Assembly (NCBI GenBank): GCA_036397035.1
Contig: DASWJS010000038.1
Coordinates: 1 to 49,409, forward strand
Reading direction: 5' to 3'
DNA: 49,409 nucleotides
DNA from: DASWJS01 sp036397035
GTDB taxonomy: Bacteria; Actinomycetota; AC-67
Positions 24,107 to 31,481 of this stretch are shown here, in pieces. The translations under genes and the position numbers were made by a program. Every line of letters begins with the position of its first letter. The stretch's first letter is position 1. A model generated the notes under the pieces. That model had not been told where the DNA came from, made no database searches, and was given only the letters and a program-made list of their open reading frames with translations.

Positions 24107-27100
24107 TCAGCTCAGCTCGATCACGCGATCGTCGAGCGTCAGGGGCTCGCCCGGCGGAGAACCGGCGTCGGCGGCGGGCTCCTCGAGCCGCTCGCAGATC
24201 ACCTTGCTGACGCCCTCGCGCCCCATCGAGATGCCGTAGAGCGTGTCGGCGATCTCCATCGTCCGCTTCTGGTGGGTCACGATCAGCAACTGGGAGGACC
24301 GCCGGAACTCGACCGCCAGGGTCAGGAACCGTTGCAGGTTGATGTCGTCGAGCGCGGCCTCCACCTCGTCCATGACGTAGAACGGCGACGGGCGCGCGCG
24401 AAAGACCGCGAACAGCAGCGCGACGGCGACCAGCGACCGCTCACCTCCGGAGAGCAGCGACACGCGCTTCACGCGCTTGCCGGCTGGGCGCGCCTCGACC
24501 TCGATCCCCGACTCCAGCAGGTTGTCGGGCTCGGTGAGCGTGAGCGCGCCCTCGCCGCCGGGGAAGAGCCGCGAGAACACCTCCGAGAACTCCCGCGCGA
24601 CGTCGGCGAACGCGGCGCCGAACACCTCGACGATCTTGGCGTCGACCTCCCGCACGACGTCCATCAGGTCCCGCCTGCTCTTGCGCAAGTCCGCCACTTG
24701 GTCGGTGAGGAACGCGTGCCGGTCGACCAGCTCCTGGAACTGCTCCATCGCGATCGGGTTCACGCGGCCGAGCAGCCCGAGCTTGCGGTCGAGCGTGGCG
24801 AGCCGCCTGCGCAGGTCGTCCTCTTCCTCGGGTTCGCACGACACGGCCTCAAGCGCCTCGGCCGGCGCCATCGCGTGGTCGTCGCGCAGGCGCTCGACGA
24901 GCGCGGTCATCCGGTGCGAGCGCTCCGCCCGGCGCAGGTCCGCCTGGTGCGCGCGCTCGCGCGCCTCTTGCAGCGCGGCATCCAGCTCCCGGCCGGTCGC
25001 GCGCGCGGCGGTCAGGTCTTCCTGCAGCCGGGCGCGGCGGTCGTCGCCGCCTTCGCGGGCGGCGCGCGCCTGCTCGACCCACGTCTCGACCCTGCCGGCG
25101 GTCGCGCGCGCCGCGTCCCCGACCGCCGAGGCCCTCGTCGCGCCCGTGAGCCAGCGGTCGCGCCCGGACTCCCAGCGCTCGCGCTCGTCGGCGACGCGCC
25201 GGGCTCGGGCGCGAAGGCCGTCCAGGTGCGCGCCCGCCGCGCGTTCGCGCTCGGTCGCTTCGCCGAGCCGCAGCGCGTGCTCGGCCGCCCGGCGCTCGAT
25301 GCTCGCGATCGCAAGCTCGTCCACCTCCGGCTCGGCCGCGACCGCGCGCCCGAGCCGCGCCTCCACCGCCTGCAACCGCTCGGTGTCGGCGGCCAGACGT
25401 TCGCTCACCTCGGTCTGGCGTCCGCTCAGCACGGAGTCCTCGCGCTCCAGCACCGAGCGCTGGTTCTCCATCGCGCCCAGGCGCTGCGTGGCGCCGTCGG
25501 TCTCGGCGTCGATCTCCTCCAGCTCGGTGCCGACGGGCTCCAGCTCGCCGGCGAGCACCGCCACTTCGGCCCGCACGGCGCCCAGGTCCCGCCGCAAGCC
25601 CTCCAGCCCCGCGCTCGCCTCGGCGTGCTCGGCTTCGATGCGCGCGAGCTGCTCGCGCGGGTCGATCGCGTCCTCGGGCGCGCCGCCGATGAGCACGTTC
25701 GGCCCGAGGCGATCGCCCTCGATCGTGACGACGACGACCCTGCGGTGCTCCGCGGTGATCTCGGCGGCTTCGGCCAGCGAGTCCGCGACCCCCACGCCGG
25801 CGAGCAGCGCGAGCACCGCCTCGCCCCGCGGGCCGGCGGACGCCACGACCGAGGACAGCGCGCGAACCCCGTGCGGGAGCGGCTCGTAGATCGAGGCGCC
25901 CGGGAGCGCGATGGCCGCGCGCGCGCCGGCGCCCTTCATCCGGTCCAGCGCCGCCATCGCGTCTGCGCGGTCGCTCGCCAGCAACGCGTGCGCGATCGGT
26001 CCGAGCGCCGCGCGCAGCGCGCGCTCGTAGCCGGGCGCCGGCCGGACCTGGTCGAGCACGCGGCCGAGGATGCCGCGGGCGCCGTCGAGCACGGCGGCCG
26101 GGTCGCGGTCCTGCTCGATCGCATCGGTCAGCACGTTCATGCGCAAGGCGAGCGCCTCCACCGCGCGCTCCGCCTCCCGTTCCTTGCTCGCCATCGTCGC
26201 GATCACGCGCTCGCCCGCCGCCCGCTTGCCGTCGATCGCTTCGAAGCGAGCCCCGGCCGCGGTCTCGCGCTCCTCCAGACGCGCCAGCTCGGCCCGGACC
26301 TCCTCGATCTGCGCCGCGTTGGCCGCGAGCGTCTCGGCGAGCGCGCGCCGGCGCTCGGCGAGCGAGGCCCGCTCCTCCTGCGCGTTCTCCACGGCGGCGC
26401 GCAGTGCCGCGCGCTCGCCGTGGAGGTGCACGATCTCCTCGCGCGCGCGTCGTGCCTCCGCGCGCGCTTCCTGCGCCTCGCTGCGCTCGGTCTCGGTGCG
26501 CCTCGCTCCGTCCTCGGCTTCGCGCCGCGCCGCGCGCGCGGTCTCCAGCGCAGCCTCGGACTCCGCAATCTCGTGCTGGCTGGGCGCCTCCTCGGTCGGC
26601 TCCCGCGCGGCGAGGTCGCGCAAGTGCTGCGCCCGTTCCTGCGCGAGCCGCGCGAGCGCCTGCAGGCGGTCGCGGGCCCCGGCGAGCCGGTACTCGGCCT
26701 GCACCAGCTCGCCCGACTCGCGGCTCGCCTCTGCCACGTGGCGCTCCAGCTCCTCGACGCCGGACATGGTCGCCGCATACCGCTCGGACAAGGAGGCGAC
26801 GTCCTCCAGCGCGCGGCGCTCGGCCTCGGCGTCTCCTTCCCGATCGAGCGCCCGGTACTCCAGCGTCCAGAGCTTCAGCCGAAGCTCGCCGGCCTCGGTC
26901 TCGATCTCGGCGGCGCGCTTGGCGATCTCGGCCTGCCGCTCCAGCGGCCGGATCTGGCGACGCAGCTCGTTGATGACGTCGCCGAGCCGCTCGGTGTCCG
27001 CATCGACGCGCTCGAGCTTGCGAACCGCCCGCTCCTTGCGCTTGCGATACTTCAGCAGGCCGGCGGCCTCCTCGATGATCGCCCGGCGCTCGACCGGCCG

Positions 27101-27556
27101 GCCCGCGAGCACGTCGACCAGGTGCCCCTGTCCGACGATCGTGTGCAATTCGCGCCCGATCCCGCTGTCGGACAGCAGCTCCTGGATGTCGAGCAGCCGG
27201 CAGGGCGCGCCGTTGATGGCGTAGTCGCTCTCACCCGACCGGAACAGCGTCCGGCGAATGGTGACCTCGGCGAATTCGATGGGCAGCACGCCCGACGAGT
27301 TGTCGATCGTCAGCTCGACTTCGGCGCGGCCGTACGCGGGCTTGGTGGGGCTCCCGGCGAAGATCACGTCTTGCATCGATCCGCCGCGCAGGGTCTTGGC
27401 GCCCTGCTCGCCCAACACCCAGGAGATCGCGTCGACCACGTTGGACTTGCCCGAGCCGTTCGGGCCGACGACCACCGCCACGCCGGGCGTCAGGTCGAAG
27501 ATGGTGCGCTCCGCGAAGGACTTGAAGCCTCGTATCACGAGGCGGCGTAGGAACAC
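24107..27556 (-). CDS. smc: Chromosome segregation SMC protein
   Basis: SMC, 1149 aa, forms the condensin-like ring ATPase. N-terminal Walker A GPNGSGKSNVVDAISWVLGEQG lies around residue 32. Two long Ala/Arg/Glu-rich coiled coils flank a hinge (ARGILGRVLDQVRPAPGYERALRAALGPIAHALLASD). The C-terminal ATPase half shows LLSGGERSLVAVALLFAVF and Walker B FYVMDEVEAALDD. The GTG at 27556 follows TAGCAT by 6 nt. It is upstream of ftsY with 41 nt between. Confidence 0.97.
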   Translation of the reverse strand: MFLRRLVIRGFKSFAERTIFDLTPGVAVVVGPNGSGKSNVVDAISWVLGEQGAKTLRGGSMQDVIFAGSPTKPAYGRAEVELTIDNSSGVLPIEFAEVTIRRTLFRSGESDYAINGAPCRLLDIQELLSDSGIGRELHTIVGQGHLVDVLAGRPVERRAIIEEAAGLLKYRKRKERAVRKLERVDADTERLGDVINELRRQIRPLERQAEIAKRAAEIETEAGELRLKLWTLEYRALDREGDAEAERRALEDVASLSERYAATMSGVEELERHVAEASRESGELVQAEYRLAGARDRLQALARLAQERAQHLRDLAAREPTEEAPSQHEIAESEAALETARAARREAEDGARRTETERSEAQEARAEARRAREEIVHLHGERAALRAAVENAQEERASLAERRRALAETLAANAAQIEEVRAELARLEERETAAGARFEAIDGKRAAGERVIATMASKEREAERAVEALALRMNVLTDAIEQDRDPAAVLDGARGILGRVLDQVRPAPGYERALRAALGPIAHALLASDRADAMAALDRMKGAGARAAIALPGASIYEPLPHGVRALSSVVASAGPRGEAVLALLAGVGVADSLAEAAEITAEHRRVVVVTIEGDRLGPNVLIGGAPEDAIDPREQLARIEAEHAEASAGLEGLRRDLGAVRAEVAVLAGELEPVGTELEEIDAETDGATQRLGAMENQRSVLEREDSVLSGRQTEVSERLAADTERLQAVEARLGRAVAAEPEVDELAIASIERRAAEHALRLGEATERERAAGAHLDGLRARARRVADERERWESGRDRWLTGATRASAVGDAARATAGRVETWVEQARAAREGGDDRRARLQEDLTAARATGRELDAALQEARERAHQADLRRAERSHRMTALVERLRDDHAMAPAEALEAVSCEPEEEDDLRRRLATLDRKLGLLGRVNPIAMEQFQELVDRHAFLTDQVADLRKSRRDLMDVVREVDAKIVEVFGAAFADVAREFSEVFSRLFPGGEGALTLTEPDNLLESGIEVEARPAGKRVKRVSLLSGGERSLVAVALLFAVFRARPSPFYVMDEVEAALDDINLQRFLTLAVEFRRSSQLLIVTHQKRTMEIADTLYGISMGREGVSKVICERLEEPAADAGSPPGEPLTLDDRVIELS

Positions 27557-27562
27557 GCGGCG

Positions 27563-27568
27563 ATGCTA
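27563..27568 (-). promoter_or_regulatory. -10 box of smc (leaderless type)
   Basis: TAGCAT on the minus strand, 6 nt before the GTG start of smc. No ribosome-binding site is visible, so the mRNA probably begins at the GTG. Confidence 0.5.
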
Positions 27569-27656
27569 ACACGCACCGCGCCGGCCGCCGGTGAAGGCGG
27601 AGCGGCGCGGGCGCTCTTTTTCGCAGGTCAGGACGTGTGTGGGTCCGGACATGGCA

Positions 27657-27682
27657 ACGGCCACCCCCGCGGGGGTGACCGT
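27657..27682. terminator. Strong GC hairpin between the coiled-coil gene and smc
   Basis: Arms ACGGCCACCCCC and GGGGGTGACCGT pair with one mismatch (C opposite A) around a minimal loop. It lies 22 nt after the stop of the small coiled-coil gene and 89 nt before the smc -10 box. No T-tract follows on either strand, so it may terminate only partly. The remaining gap (27557-27704) shows only the smc -10 box. Confidence 0.55.
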
Positions 27683-27704
27683 CGGTATGCGGTCCGTCTC
27701 GGTG

Positions 27705-27902
27705 TTACGCGAGCGCTCGGGCTTCTTCGACCACAGGCAGCTCCGCCTTGACCTCGGCGATCGCCCGCAGCGCGATCACTTCGGCCTCGGCGGCCTCAAG
27801 GGCCTTCTCGAGCTCCTTGACACGAGCCTGCAACGTCGCGACCTGCTTGAGCAGCATGGACGCACGCGGCTCACCGAGGAACCCATACAACGCCTTCGCC
27901 AT
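27705..27902 (-). CDS. Small coiled-coil protein, 65 aa
   Basis: MAKALYGFLGEPRASMLLKQ begins a short N-terminal motif, followed by one continuous heptad-like coiled coil (residues about 18-50, VATLQARVKELEKALEAAEAEVIALRA). A hydrophobic-acidic tail (VKAELPVVEEARALA) ends it. Short actinobacterial proteins starting MAKALxGxxGxP with a coiled coil are a recurrent conserved hypothetical type as I remember them; the function is unknown to me. The ATG has an AAGGGAG ribosome-binding site about 10 nt upstream and its own leader of about 70 nt. Confidence 0.8.
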   Translation of the reverse strand: MAKALYGFLGEPRASMLLKQVATLQARVKELEKALEAAEAEVIALRAIAEVKAELPVVEEARALA

Positions 27903-27977
27903 TCGGTTCGTCTCCCTTCGGGGTTAGAGGGTAGACACGCCGGGATCCTGCGTGGGGAATCGCCCGGTCAATGCGCC

Positions 27978-28006
27978 ATCATAACGGAGGCCCCTGCGAG
28001 GATAAA
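27978..28006 (-). promoter_or_regulatory. Candidate promoter of the coiled-coil gene
   Basis: TATGAT (27978-27983) with a weak -35 TTTATC (28001-28006) at 17-bp spacing on the minus strand. The region 27903-28107 also holds a small inverted repeat GGAGG...CCTCC (27984-28011) but no gene. Confidence 0.35.
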
Positions 28007-28107
28007 GCCCTCCGCGCAACAATTACTTGGAAACTTCTCCCATCGACGCCCGATACCGCCGCCTGTGTCGCCCTTCATCCCTTCCGGCGGCGTGCCTCGC
28101 GGCACGC

Positions 28108-28422
28108 TCACCCGCGCACGTGGAACGGACCGGCTTCGCGCCGCGGCGGCTCCGGGCGCACCGAGACCTCGTTCACCCGAGCCGCCGGCGGCCCGACGCG
28201 GGCCCACGCGACGAAGCGCTCGACCGCCGGCCCAGACCCCTGAACGGCGGCCTCGACCCGGCCGTCGGGCAGGTTTCGGACCCAGCCGCTGAGCGACAGC
28301 GCGCGCGCCTGCTCGACGGCGGACTGACGGTAGAAGACGCCTTGCACGCGCCCGCTCACCACGAGGCGCACGCGCCGCTGACTCAGTACCTCGGCAGGCT
28401 CGGATCCACCTGTTGCGCCCAT
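28108..28422 (-). CDS. acyP: Acylphosphatase
   Basis: AcyP hydrolyses acyl phosphates. The family core is RLVVSGRVQGVFYRQSAVEQARALSLSGWVRNLPDGRVEAAVQG, with the phosphate-binding Arg in GVFYRQ and the catalytic Asn in WVRN. ATG 28422 gives 104 aa and overlaps moeZ by 40 nt; it has a GGGGGA stretch upstream. GTG at 28371 would give 87 aa, close to the usual 90, and start 11 nt after the moeZ stop. I keep the ATG but rate both as possible. Confidence 0.88.
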   Translation of the reverse strand: MGATGGSEPAEVLSQRRVRLVVSGRVQGVFYRQSAVEQARALSLSGWVRNLPDGRVEAAVQGSGPAVERFVAWARVGPPAARVNEVSVRPEPPRREAGPFHVRG

Positions 28423-29570
28423 GCGTCGATTCCCCCGGCGAGGTGCTTGGTGTTGGTGAGCCCGACGCCGTGCAACCAGCGCAGCACCTCGGCCGATCGC
28501 GCGCCCACCTTGCACAGCACCACGACGGTGCCCGCTTGCGGGATCTCGCTCACGCGGTCGATCACCTCGTTCATCGGCATCAGCGACGAGCCCTCGATGC
28601 GAACGATCTCCCACTCGTGGGGCTCGCGGACGTCGATCAGGCTCACCTGGTCGCCGGCGTCCATGCGCGCCTTCAGCTCGCGCGGCGTCAGCGAGAGCTG
28701 CGAGGCGAACTCGGCCACGTCCTCGGTGACCCCGCAGAACGCCTCGTAGTCGATCAGCTCGGTGACGGTCGGGTTCTTGCCGCACACCGGGCACTCGGGG
28801 TCCTTGCGCACCTTCAGCTCGCGAAAGCGCAGCTCGACGGCGTCGTAGACCATCATCCGGCCGATCATCGGGTCGCCCACGCCGGTGATGAGCTTGACGG
28901 CCTCGGTCGTTTGCAGCGAGCCGATCGTGCCGCACAGCATCCCGAGCACGCCCCCTTCCGCGCACGAGGGCACCATGCCGGGCGGCGGGGGCTCGGGGAA
29001 AAGGCACCGGTAGCACGGGCCGTACTCGGCCCAGAAGACCGAGAGCTGCCCGTCGAACCGGTAGATCGATCCCCACACGTACGGCTTGCCGAGCAGCACG
29101 CAGGCGTCGTTGACGAGGTAGCGGGTCGGGAAGTTGTCCGAGCCGTCCACGATCAGGTCGTAGCCGGCGAACAGCTCCAGCGCGTTGTCCGAACGCACCG
29201 AGGTCGGGTGTTGCACGACCTTCACGAACGGGTTGATCTCGGCGATGCTCGCCGCGGCGCTTTCCAGCTTCGAGCGGCCGATGTCGGACTGCCCGTGGAT
29301 GATCTGGCGCTGCAGGTTGGTCTCGTCGACGACGTCGAAGTCCACCATCCCGAGCGTCCCGACCCCGGCCGCCGCGAGGTACATCGCGACCGGCGAGCCG
29401 AGCCCGCCGGCGCCGATGCACAGCACGCGCGCGTTCTTCAGCCGCCGCTGTCCGTCCATGGCGACGTCCGGGATGATCAGGTGCCTGGAGTAGCGCCTGA
29501 TCTCCTGGTTGGACAGCTCGGCCGCGGGTTCGACGAGCGGCGGCGGCTTGCGTGTGCCGTTGTTCTCCAT
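28383..29570 (-). CDS. moeZ: MoeZ-type adenylyltransferase-sulfurtransferase (ThiF plus rhodanese)
   Basis: A 395-aa fusion. The N-terminal ThiF/MoeB half (YSRHLIIPDVAMDGQRRLKNARVLCIGAGGLGSPV) adenylates the C-terminus of a ThiS/MoaD-like sulfur carrier, and two CxxC pairs (CYRC, CPVC) bind zinc. The rhodanese half ends in VVVLCKVGARSAEVLRWLHG, where the Cys is the persulfide carrier. Such proteins supply sulfur for molybdopterin, thiamine or cysteine synthesis through CysO-like carriers; the carrier is not in the window. The start is well supported by MENNGTRKPPPLVEP. The 95-nt gap behind it (29571-29665) is empty. Confidence 0.94.
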   Translation of the reverse strand: MENNGTRKPPPLVEPAAELSNQEIRRYSRHLIIPDVAMDGQRRLKNARVLCIGAGGLGSPVAMYLAAAGVGTLGMVDFDVVDETNLQRQIIHGQSDIGRSKLESAAASIAEINPFVKVVQHPTSVRSDNALELFAGYDLIVDGSDNFPTRYLVNDACVLLGKPYVWGSIYRFDGQLSVFWAEYGPCYRCLFPEPPPPGMVPSCAEGGVLGMLCGTIGSLQTTEAVKLITGVGDPMIGRMMVYDAVELRFRELKVRKDPECPVCGKNPTVTELIDYEAFCGVTEDVAEFASQLSLTPRELKARMDAGDQVSLIDVREPHEWEIVRIEGSSLMPMNEVIDRVSEIPQAGTVVVLCKVGARSAEVLRWLHGVGLTNTKHLAGGIDAWAQQVDPSLPRY

Positions 29571-29665
29571 TGGTCCTCACGGGTCGGGGAAGCAGAGCAG
29601 GCCTCCATCGTATCGGCTGCCCGCCGCAGAGAAGAACCTGAGACGGCGCGCGATTATGCCGCGCC

Positions 29666-31447
29666 CTAGAAGTCCGACGCCCTCGCGTCGGCGATCTCGC
29701 GCACGTCCTCCGAGCACGGGTCGGATTCTGCGAACAGGTCGCTATCGCCCCTCGGCCACTCGCCCGCGTAGAAGCGCAAGCCCTGCCGGGGCACCCGCAT
29801 GCAGCCCTCGGCCTGGCGGCCCCCCGGCGGCGTGCCGGTCGGGTCCCACCACCACGCCATGGCGGTGTCTAGGAAGGTGTAGTCGCTCACGGCGTCGGCG
29901 TTGTAGGCGCCGTAGCCGCCGATGGGCACGAAGGGGTTCTTGCGGTCCAGGTAGTTGAAGGTGAACATCCCGCGCTCGACCGTCTCCGGCCCGAGGTCCG
30001 GCCCGGCGCCCTGAGTCCCCTGGAACAGGTTCAGCAACAAGTGGTACACGTCGTAGCCGAATCGTGTGTTCGGCTTCGTGTCGGGCTCCTGGCTCAAGTA
30101 TGCCTGGTACCAGAATTGCGAGCGGAACTCGGGCTCTCGCCACGCGAGCGTCGCCCCGAACATGGTGTGGTCGTTGGCGCCCTGCTGCTGGATCCAGACC
30201 GGCTGGTCCATCCGCTCGCTGGAGTCGAAGTACCACTCGGGGAAGTAGCCGGCGCCGGTCGCCGCCTTCATCATTGCCGGCACGGTCTCCTCGGTCGCCA
30301 CCGCGATGCAATAGCAGACGACGGTGGTGATGCCGTCGCGCTTGAACGAGGCCATGATGTCGGGCGCCTCGCTGGACCCGGCCCCGATCCGGCGCGCCTG
30401 GAAGCGCTTGATGCTGTCGAACTCCATGTTGCACTGGCGCAGCAACTCGGCCTCCAGGATCTCGGCCTGCTCGCGCAGCTCCGGTCCGCGAGAGTCGCCT
30501 TCGGGCCGGATGAAGCCGAACGTGCGGACGCTGCGGCTCAACACGGGATCCTTGGAGAACTTCGCCGTCTCGCCCCGCAGCTTCCGGCAGATGAACGACG
30601 CGCTCCAGCGCGTTCGTGTCACGAGATCCGGCTCGAATCCCCATGCGTACGGCGCGGCCTTCTCGTACTCCTCCGGCGTCATCGGCCACTGGATCCCGAA
30701 GCTCGCGATCCCCAGCTTGAGCGCCTCTTGCATGTAGCACTCGCTGCTCCCCCCGACCAGGTGCACGACTGCGAAGGGGTCGTGCTCGGCGACCGTCTGC
30801 TGCGCGTCGCTGGCGCGGCTCGCGCACGCCGCCCCGACGTCGCCGCTGGACTTCTGCGCAATCAGCTTCACTTCCCGCCCGTAAGTCTGGTAGCGCGCCT
30901 GGAAGTAGCGCAGCATCGCCTTGACCGTTCGCACGATGTACTCGCATTCGAAGTCGTAGGTGCAGGCTCCCTCGTCCTGGGTCGAGTACGGCTCGGTCAT
31001 GTCGCCGTTACAGCACCGGTCGTTGTAGAACACGATTCGGATCTCGTCCTTGGTCACGCCCCGGAACGTCTCGCCGCCGTTGTTGCCTTCGAAGAACGGC
31101 ACGCACGGAGGCGAGAGCGGGTCCTCGGTCTGGCGTGGCGGGTTGCCCACGCAGTTCTTCTGGCGAGGCTTGAACTGCTGCAGGATGGGCGGCGGGGATC
31201 CCGGCAGCGCGCCCTCGCCCTGGCCGCCGGCGCCGATGCCCGCCGACTGCGGCAGCGCCGTCTCGCCGAAGTTGGCGTTGGGAGCGTCGGCCTGGGGGCC
31301 GGTCGTCGGGGCGTACTCGGCCTGGGCGCTGGGATTGTTCTGCGGGATCCGGAACGGGTTGGGCAGCACGATGAAGACGAGCACCGCCGCGACCACGGCG
31401 GCGACCACGGGCGGCCACTTGCGGCCGAGCATCTTGCCGGCCGGCAC
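29666..31447 (-). CDS. Membrane-anchored extracellular binding protein, paralogue A
   Basis: A 593-aa protein with an N-terminal signal anchor (VVAAVVAAVLVFIVLPNPF) and a low-complexity linker (to about residue 85). The large extracellular domain looks like a type I periplasmic-binding fold: GVTKDEIRIVFYND, then RYFQARYQTYGREVKLI and VAEHDPFAVVHLVGGSSECYMQEALKLGIASFG. WWWDPTGTPPGG and RFYAGEWPRGDSD lie near the end. Many Cys suggest disulfides. No permease or ATPase lies nearby, so ligand and role are unknown; it may be a sensor or scavenger. GTG 31447 has a strong GAGAGG ribosome-binding site. It lies 34 nt downstream of its paralogue. Confidence 0.7.
   Translation of the reverse strand: MPAGKMLGRKWPPVVAAVVAAVLVFIVLPNPFRIPQNNPSAQAEYAPTTGPQADAPNANFGETALPQSAGIGAGGQGEGALPGSPPPILQQFKPRQKNCVGNPPRQTEDPLSPPCVPFFEGNNGGETFRGVTKDEIRIVFYNDRCCNGDMTEPYSTQDEGACTYDFECEYIVRTVKAMLRYFQARYQTYGREVKLIAQKSSGDVGAACASRASDAQQTVAEHDPFAVVHLVGGSSECYMQEALKLGIASFGIQWPMTPEEYEKAAPYAWGFEPDLVTRTRWSASFICRKLRGETAKFSKDPVLSRSVRTFGFIRPEGDSRGPELREQAEILEAELLRQCNMEFDSIKRFQARRIGAGSSEAPDIMASFKRDGITTVVCYCIAVATEETVPAMMKAATGAGYFPEWYFDSSERMDQPVWIQQQGANDHTMFGATLAWREPEFRSQFWYQAYLSQEPDTKPNTRFGYDVYHLLLNLFQGTQGAGPDLGPETVERGMFTFNYLDRKNPFVPIGGYGAYNADAVSDYTFLDTAMAWWWDPTGTPPGGRQAEGCMRVPRQGLRFYAGEWPRGDSDLFAESDPCSEDVREIADARASDF
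31091..31416 (-). repeat. Direct repeat, copy in paralogue A
   Basis: This 326-bp stretch coding for the anchor and linker matches 32940-33265 without gaps, with about 20 mismatches by eye. The last 180 bp towards the start codon are nearly identical. The offset is 1849 bp. Confidence 0.9.
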
Positions 31448-31481
31448 GTCCCCCCTCTCGCCCCCGATCGCTCCGGTCCGC

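Noticed and set aside
24272..27550. A 1092-codon plus-strand ORF opposite smc
   Set aside because: It is the antisense shadow of the SMC coding frame in GC-rich DNA; the minus strand has full Walker A, hinge and signature motifs, and the plus frame shows none.
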